Made by a program: the position numbers and the translations under genes. Below the pieces are notes generated by a model, which made no database searches, was not told the origin of the DNA, and saw only the letters and a list, made by a program, of their open reading frames with translations. A stretch of DNA of 64,000 bases from the NCBI RefSeq assembly GCF_000003195.3, contig NC_012871.2:3893997-3957996 (forward strand), read 5' to 3'. The first letter of the stretch is position 1. The number at the start of each line of letters is the position of its first letter. The stretch is from Sorghum bicolor. Lineage: Eukaryota; Streptophyta; Magnoliopsida; Poales; Poaceae. Shown here one piece after another: positions 57,109 to 64,000 of this stretch.

Positions 57109-57164
57109 CCAACACTGCCAGTAAGAAACAGAGCATCCAACACTGCCAGTAAGAAGTAGAGCAC
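57109..57164. repeat. 28-bp tandem repeat
   Basis: Two copies of TCCAACACTGCCAGTAAGAA followed by RYAGAGCA. Confidence 0.9.
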
Positions 57165-57788
57165 ATCCAGCAGCTCCTCGGTGTAACTTCTCCAATAATA
57201 AAGTTATAATGGGATGATCCAATACTACGACCTTTTGGATTATTAGGGGATGGGGATTATGAGGGGATATGGTTTTGCAAATTACCAATAACTCATCTGC
57301 AATAATAAATAGGTAAAATATGTTAGTGAATTTTATATTTCTATTACTTTTTCTCCATGGCATCCCTTCTCCCCTCACTTGTCACACCATTTTCCCCCGA
57401 ACACTGCCGTGCTCGAGCTCCTCTTCACCGGCTCCGACACCCACCTCTGAATCATAGCCATTGGCATGGCCTACACGGAGTGCTCCCCTGCCATGGCACC
57501 CTATATATCTCCTCCCCACGAGATCTATCGACATTGTGGAGGCCAATGGGTGGCTCGTCGTGGACAAGTTATTGTGGGTACACACCGTGGAGGCTAGCCC
57601 GATGCACTGTGATGGAGCTGGTGCAGGCACGCCGCGTGGAGGTGTCATGCGTGCCAAGGAGGCCAATTTTGTGGTGATGCGCAAGATGAATACTCATCTC
57701 CCCTAATATGATAAGTTTATAAGAATGGGAGATGGGAGATGGGGGATGGGGGATTAGGGTGGGGGGGGGGGGAGTTGCTGGAGATGCT
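57161..57788. mobile_element. Mutator-like non-autonomous element (GCAYMTCCAGCAGCTCC ends)
   Basis: Left GCACATCCAGCAGCTCC and right GGAGTTGCTGGAGATGC are inverted. Internal open frames are weak. A G-homopolymer (57761-57772) sits inside the right end. No target duplication was confirmed. Confidence 0.5.
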
Positions 57789-60700
57789 ACAAGATGCTAC
57801 AAGATACCAAATCTTATTATAGAAATCGAAGGAAGATGTAAAAAAAGATCCGGTACCTTCTACTAGCGGTAACACAACACCTGCAAAAAGGCAACAAGAA
57901 CTAAAGCTTTTATAAAAACTTCGGATATGTTCAAATCCTATATATGGCTAGGTTCTCAATGTCAGAGAAGAAAGTGTCATCGAGGTAGAGAAGAGCCCAA
58001 AGGGCTTTATTCTAAAATCAAAACCGTCGTGAGCAGCTCGTACATGTGAAAATAAACTTTAAACCAACTACAAATAGGCGAAGATCAATTGAGCGCACAA
58101 CAATCTCCTGTACATGTGAAAACGGGGCCCTACAGTGGTCGCATGGTTTAGTTTGCTTGCTTAGAATGCTCTGCTTGATTTAATCTTGGCTCTAGATAAC
58201 GTTTATTTGATTTTTTCTGAAGTTTCTAAAAATAAAAAAACCATTTTGTTTTAAATTTTAATCCGAGCACAAAAGCTTGTTTCGGCCCGGTGTCCTCCTT
58301 TTTAAATAAATATTTTAATATTAATCGCTCTATAAAATATTTTATACTAGATAGCTCCTTTGGTCGTGCAGTTGTGGTGGTGTGACCAAATAACGTAGTC
58401 GCACCATATGCGTCGGTGCTGCAAGATACGATATATTCAACAGTGTTTTCGATGTGGAAAAATTTGTCGCGCCACTTCTGATGGCGTGACAGTATTGCCT
58501 TTTTGCGCTATCGGGAGTGACATGATAAAACCGAACATTCAAAGGAAGATTACTGGTGACAGAAGCCTTCAGCATCGTAATATCTTTGTTTATATAAATC
58601 TCTAAGAAGCTCAAAAAATTATATAAACCTTCACTATTATAATAATCACGTATTTCCGCTTGTTGTATTAGAAAACTAATATTTTTTTATATTGTCAAAT
58701 GAAGGTACATTTTATTGGAAGAAACCGGTGAGTGGTGTTTAGCAAGTGAATTTTACCAAGTTGTTGGAGATGCTCTTACAGAAGCCTCGGCCCGCTCCTG
58801 GCCAGGCTGTAGCCCCTATGGTGTTTATTTTTCCTGTTTTTTTCCTTCCGGTTGCTGTTTGCTTGGCGCTGGTAATCTAGATATTACTGGTGACTGTTTT
58901 GTTTTGTTTTGTTGTAAAAGTCTCTCCTAGCTTAATGAATTCTGTGCAAGATGCACGTTCGAGAAAAAAGAAGATACATTTTATACTAAATTTTGTATCT
59001 CTCAAAGCGATCTATATGTTTGTTATTTTGAGTTTTTACATTTTGAAGTTGTTAAGATGTCGAGAAAATAGTATAAAGCCTCAGTATAGCATAATAAGTT
59101 GCTGATACTTTTGTGTTATTTTTCGAACATCATAACAATATCAAATGTAAAATTTCAAAATTATAACAATACAGATCTAATTTTGGTATAAAAAGTGTAT
59201 AATAATCATCAAGAGTCCACAAGGTCGACCTTAAAAAGTGACAACAGGCTAGATTGTAGGAGGCTAGATTGTAGGAGAGGAAAAATAGGCCCAGTTGTTA
59301 TAGATTAAGGCCTCCCTAGGAGGATAGGTTCATGGGCCAAACCCATTAGCAATTGTAACCCCCCTTATATAAGAGAGAACACTTAATGAGAAGAGGCAAG
59401 GAAGTTTACGGTGAAATCCTTAATCTCTCTCCCTCTCCTCTCTCCTCTCTGTGCGCTCCGCCTCCCTTCTCTTCCTCCCTGCTACCGTTGCCGCTCCTTT
59501 CCCTGGCACTCGCTGCTCTGCTACCGCTGCCAAGCCAGGCCACTAGCCAGCCAACCACAGCCCCCTAGCTAGGCCGTCGCCCAGCCATAGCCGCAACCGC
59601 AACCGCCCTCTAGCTAGGCTGCCGCAACTACACGGCCAGCCTAGCCGCCTGCTATCTAGCCACCACTGCCACCACTGGACGATCGTGCTACTGATTCCGA
59701 CACTAGCACCATCTAGGCCTTGGACTCACACATGACGTGTGAAGTCTATGGTGGAGTTGGACACCTACACACCTACCCGTGCTGAGACGCCACTATGGAG
59801 GAGGTCCAGACCTAGCCCAAGACCCACTAGAGTGAGGCGGTGGCGAGTGGGGCTAGCCAGGGTGTGGCCGCACCTTGGGTGCACCGGCACACCACCCTGC
59901 AGCCCCTTAGGCCCGCGCTCCTCGGGCAGTTGCATGCCACCGTGCAAAGGTGGTCAGGGATGGTTTCCATCTATAGATGCACCAAACCATCATGACTTTA
60001 GTATAAATAGATGGGTAGGGGGGCTCTCAACACGCACACACACACACATCATTTGAGCTACACACCTCTCCTCTCCACTTGTAATTTTTTCATAGTTTTA
60101 ATAGTAGTTTGGAGCAAGGCAAAGCTAGCAAGAAGAGCTTGTCTCCTTGGAAGAAGTGCTACTCTTGGTATGAATACTATGAAGAGTTCTTCCATATTCA
60201 AGCTCTCATATCCTTTATATAATAATGCATATGAACTAGAGTATAGTCTTGATCATGTTATAATTGTGATATATGAACTAGTGTATAGTTTATGCTTCAT
60301 GATCATAACATGTTCATCATTGTTCTTCATCATTCATATGCCTTGTATGAATAGTGGTAGCACTAGGATTGGTACGAAGGTTCGTTGTGCCTTCGAGCTT
60401 GCCCATGTTCTAGCCTGTCAATCCATAGGATTGGGCCTCGGGGGAACATGGGTAGTTTCTTTGTACACGGCCGTGGTGCTTGGGTGCACAGAAGCCTACG
60501 GATATGACGACATTCCACAGTTGAGGGGTAGGCACGGGAAGGTGGTGACAGCCCAGTGCGTCCCTTGCACCCCCACGTCCAGATATTGTGTAGGAGTTCT
60601 GCAAAATCTCTTGCGTTTGCTGGTAGACCGGTACTCAGAGATCTCCCCGTTGCACTAAACCTAGTCTTAACTCTAATTTTACAAGTATATAATTATCAAC

Positions 60701-62099
60701 TTATTCTATGCATATAGTTATTTTTTACCATGCCTGCTTTGTTAGTTTATTCTTTTATTCTTTATTTTCCTTTTATCCACGATCTAGCTTCTCATAGGTT
60801 GGCATTTTAGCATAATTAGCTCAAATAAACTTTCTATCCGTCATCTCTATCTCCCTCAGATTTAGAGTTTCGTTAATAGCATTAAATAGAAGTGACCATT
60901 TATCATTATACCTTGAATTATTATTTTGTAGCGGGTTTCTAATTATATTGAAATCCTCCTATTACAAAAGGTAGATCCCCGCAACTAGTGTAAGCATGAA
61001 CTAACTCTGATAAAAAAGTTCTCTTTGTGCTTTTCCTATGTTGCGCCATAGACCGACAAAAGGGCCCAATGAAAACCATCTACCTATTTCTTAAGACAAA
61101 ATTTATATAGAAACCCCCATTGATAATATTTTCTACCTCGAAGCAATATGGATTTATTCTCATTAGCATCCCTCAGACATACCCGAGGACATCAGTAATG
61201 CCAAACAAAATCAGCGCCTACACAGAAATTTTTCAGACACTTGAGTCAAAAAACTATTTCAGTTGGTTTCTGATAAAGCTATAAAATCAAGTCCCATATC
61301 CTCCGCCACATCATGTAAAAATATATGCTCAATTAGGTTGCATAGACCCTACAGTTCCAGAAGATCCCTTTTATTGGAACAATTTTTTTGTTTGCGAGCT
61401 TCCTATTAAGGATTTTTTGACTTTCTATTTTTTACCACCTTGATAGGTATGTCAACAAGTACTCCATCAAGGCCCGCACTATTATCGTCCATTACCTCCT
61501 CTGTTAAGTCGCCAGAGAGTCGACTGATGGTGGCAATATCAAGACTGATCTCATCCTCTCCTGATTCAATTTCTTTCTCAGGTGGGGTTTCAATCTTTGA
61601 AAGATTTTAGAACCTGTTCACTTGATAGAAAAGCTATAGTTAAAAGTACTGGTCGTTGATTTATTATGAGAGAAAAATATTGCTGAATAACTAACAATTC
61701 AATCGATAAACTCAAACGAACCGACTCGTTACATGTCACCTTGAGATGAATGCACTAGGTAGTGATGTCAATGCCACTTTCGTAGGGAAAAACCAAGCAA
61801 GGACAGCGCGGATGGGATGATACATGCTGCTGCGTGCACGGACCACCCTATCTACCGGCGTCTGTGTTTGTATGCTACCAGAGTACCAGGGCACGCACGC
61901 ACCTGGCGCCACCAAGGCAAGGACAAATCGGAGCAGTGGTGAGGATATCGTGCCGTGCGTCTCTGCTGCCAAAGCGGTGGTGGCCAGGCAGGGGCGCGTG
62001 AATCGTGCCACCCGGTGGCCGGCGCCCGTGGTGGCCAGGGGCGCGTGAATGGTGCCACCAGAGGGCGCCCAGACCTGCTGGCGCTGGCGTCCGCCTCCC
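57789..62099. other. Intergenic repeats, no supported gene
   Basis: 58780-58965 resembles a LINE 3' end (CTCTCCTAGCTTAATGAATT then an A-rich tail). 59220-60770 is LTR-like: TATA motifs near 59366 and 60002, CT-rich leader, several short open frames, but I could not fix ends. A family C MITE lies at 61617-61727. Remaining DNA is AT-rich. Confidence 0.45.
61617..61727. mobile_element. MITE, family C
   Basis: CTGTTCACTTGATAGAAAAG to ATAAACTCAAACGAACCG, with TTGATTTATTATGAGAGAA inside. About 370 bp upstream of the aminotransferase TATA box. Confidence 0.65.
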
Positions 62100-62107
62100 T
62101 ATAAAAA
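62100..62107 (+). promoter_or_regulatory. TATA box of the aminotransferase gene
   Basis: TATAAAAA about 150 bp upstream of the ATG at 62253. A CT/CCTC-rich leader lies between. Confidence 0.75.
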
Positions 62108-62252
62108 GGTGGAGTGGAGGCACACTTGGACCACACCAAACCAAACCGTTCTCGGCGTCTCCCTCCCTCCGGCGGCCTCCAGAGCCCACCCAAAACCACC
62201 TCGGTCTCCCTGTCTGTCTCCCTCTCGCCCCCCGTTTGCGTTTGCCCATCCC

Positions 62253-64000
62253 ATGGCGACCCACGGCGGCGAGAACGGCAGCGGGCACGCGGCGGCGGAG
62301 TGGCGGTTCGCGCGGGCGGCGGCGGCCAAGGACGTGGCCGGGGCGGACAAGATGAGCATCCGGGCGGCGCGGTTCAAGATCAGCGCGAGCGTGGACGCGC
62401 GCGACCCGCGGCCCGTGCTGCCGCTGGCGCACGGGGACCCCTCCGTGTTCCCGGCCTTCCGCACCGCCGCCGAGGCCGAGGACGCCGTGGCCGCCGCGCT
62501 CCGGACCGGCAAGTTCAACTGCTACCCCGCCGGCGTCGGCCTCCCCGACGCCCGCCGGTACGTACCGCACGGTTTGGTTCGGTTACTACTCAATTTCATT
62601 CAATTCCTCCTCTTGTCTTGTCTTTGTCTTTTCTTGGGCAGGCAAATTCGTTCCGCTTGCCCGGCCATCTCTGCATGCTTTGCAATCTTAATTATCTTCA
62701 ACAAACATCATTGTTTAGTACGGCTCAAGTTCAGAGCTGTCGTGTTCATCGATCGTATCCTTAATCCTTCCTATTATATATAGTATAGTCATCTCAAAGG
62801 AAATTGTTTTTAGTATACAGTTTACTAGGTACATATCGTTTAGTACCACTCAAGTTCAGAACAATCTCTGTCTTTACCGGCCGGCCTCATTTTCTAAGCT
62901 CAAGTCTCGATAGCAGGCCATGTGACCGGCCTAAACATTCTTATATGTGTTCAAACACTCTGAGAATTTTTTAGAGCTATCCTGTTCAGAGTAGTTAATT
63001 ACTCCGTAATAGGATACAGTAAGCTCTGGTTCAAATTGCACGAGGCACTCAATAGCAAGCAGAATGGGGAAAAAAACAAAAGATTTCTGCTCGGGTACCT
63101 AACCTATGACACGTGCCGGCGCCGGTGTTCCACAAGGTCGCCTCCGCCGCACTGCGTGATCTGCCTAGGCAGAGTAGGCACGGCCAAGCAATTTACTTTA
63201 CCCAGTCACGCGCCATGCATGCTGCGTCCGACGTGGCATGCCACCTGCTTTGTGGTGGCTCTAGGCGTTTTGTTTTTGGCAAAACCACCTCTGAACTGAA
63301 CCAAGGGAAAAGAGGCTTTCTGAAGTGGTGCTCGTGATAGAGACGTACTAGTAGTGGGAAGAATGAAGGACTTAAGACACGTCTCTATCATGATGGACAG
63401 GCAAAACCACCATGGAGTATTTCCTAAGAAGAAAACGATACTGGAAATAATGAAGGAAACTACCTACCTTGCTGGAATGAACTTGCTTGTTTTGATGCAT
63501 GAAGCACTTACTGGAGTCATGCCAGGCGAAACACTGCCAAATATACAAAACATTCAGGTCGCTATGGGATACAGTAATTAGCAGTATATATATATTTTCT
63601 AGACATATTGCAGTATATTATCTTTCTTAATGAGCTTCTATCAATAATTTCACTTTTTCGTATATTTGTTGCAAGCTTATTATTGACCGGTTACTGTAAC
63701 TTTTTTACATTTAAAAATTTATTAAATCCGTCCTTATATTATGAATACTGAATTCTTTTTTGCTGCTTTATTTAAACAATAGTGCTCTGGCGGAGCACCT
63801 GTCAAGTGATCTTCCATACAAGCTGTCAACTGATGACATCTTCCTCACTGCTGGAGGCACTCAAGCCATTGAGGTTGTCGTCTCAGTCCTTGCCCAACCG
63901 GGCACCAACATATTGCTCCCAAGACCAGGCTATCCAAATTATGAGGCGCGTGCAGGGCTGCACAACTTAGAAGTTCGTCGTTTCGATCTGATTCCTGAAA
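62253..64000 (+). CDS. Nicotianamine/tyrosine aminotransferase-like, exons 1-2 (3' part outside window)
   Basis: PLP-dependent class I aminotransferase. Exon 1 is 62253-62557; exon 2 starts at 63783 after an AG and runs past the window edge. The 1.2 kb intron is GT-AG, and the join restores Arg (CG+T) with frame kept. About 174 residues are visible: [48 protein letters not shown], then [30 protein letters not shown] and [29 protein letters not shown]. These are the substrate-entry and cofactor-loop parts of the NAAT/TAT family; the catalytic Lys lies off the window. NAAT makes the keto intermediate of mugineic-acid siderophores in grasses, while TAT feeds tocopherol and tyrosine breakdown. 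The visible half does not separate them. Confidence 0.9.
62558..63782 (+). other. Intron 1 of the aminotransferase gene
   Basis: GT at 62558 and AG at 63781-63782. It holds a 76-codon open frame at 63354-63581 with no start-site or splice support (it contains [20 protein letters not shown]). Otherwise AT-rich. Confidence 0.8.

Noticed and set aside
59739..60658. Open frames in the LTR-like stretch
   Set aside because: Adjacent to TATA and leader-like repeat sequence; no conserved domain.

Overview
The window is nuclear DNA of a grass, most likely sorghum or a close Andropogoneae relative. Evidence: intron-rich plant genes with GC-rich first exons, plant-specific families (BURP, VQ, CDPK, OEP61, RHF2, grass NAAT/TAT), and many copies of short inverted-repeat elements with GGCCTTGTTTAG-type ends, which I know as typical of sorghum/maize DNA. 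No prokaryotic, viral or organellar gene cluster is present. The species call is inference.

Layout. 0-1.0 kb: last exon of a BURP-domain gene (+), with a MITE in its presumed intron. 1.2-4.2 kb: a broken LINE interrupted by an inverted-repeat element, then a ~0.3 kb direct duplication. 4.6-5.9 kb: six-exon gene for a plastid-targeted protein of unknown function (-). 7.1-18.3 kb: two intronless cytochrome P450 paralogues of the CYP71 clan, CYP92-like (-), separated by a 1.57 kb tandem duplication whose second copy is split by a 3,028 bp solo LTR. 20.7-22.1 kb: nested DNA elements. 22.5-24.6 kb: RHF2-type RING-H2 E3 ligase (-). 25.3-31.4 kb: MITEs, a tRNA-Cys pseudogene, an intact tRNA-Cys(GCA) and a degenerate minisatellite. 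31.7-36.7 kb: OEP61/TPR7-type tail-anchored TPR protein (-). 38.6-43.2 kb: group I calcium-dependent protein kinase (-). 43.6-50 kb: transposon-rich, with a 1,966 bp solo LTR and a small hAT-like element. 50.4-50.9 kb: VQ-motif protein, MKS1-like (+). 55.7-56.5 kb: intronless steroid 5-alpha-reductase-family protein (-). 57-62 kb: repeats. 62.25 kb to the end: first two exons of a nicotianamine/tyrosine aminotransferase (+), cut by the window edge.

The genes do not form a pathway. They are ordinary neighbours with unrelated roles: wall/BURP protein, plastid protein, P450 oxidation, ubiquitination, protein import/chaperone docking, Ca2+ signalling, MAPK-linked defence, lipid/steroid reduction and amino-acid transamination. 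The P450 pair is the only local cluster, and parts of its upstream DNA were copied with it. I found no convincing undescribed system. The best leads are structural: the P450 duplication history, two clean solo LTRs with 5-bp target duplications, a tRNA pseudogene explained by a microhomology deletion, and a BURP domain with unusual CH spacing. Exon models were built by hand from GT/AG sites and reading-frame continuity.
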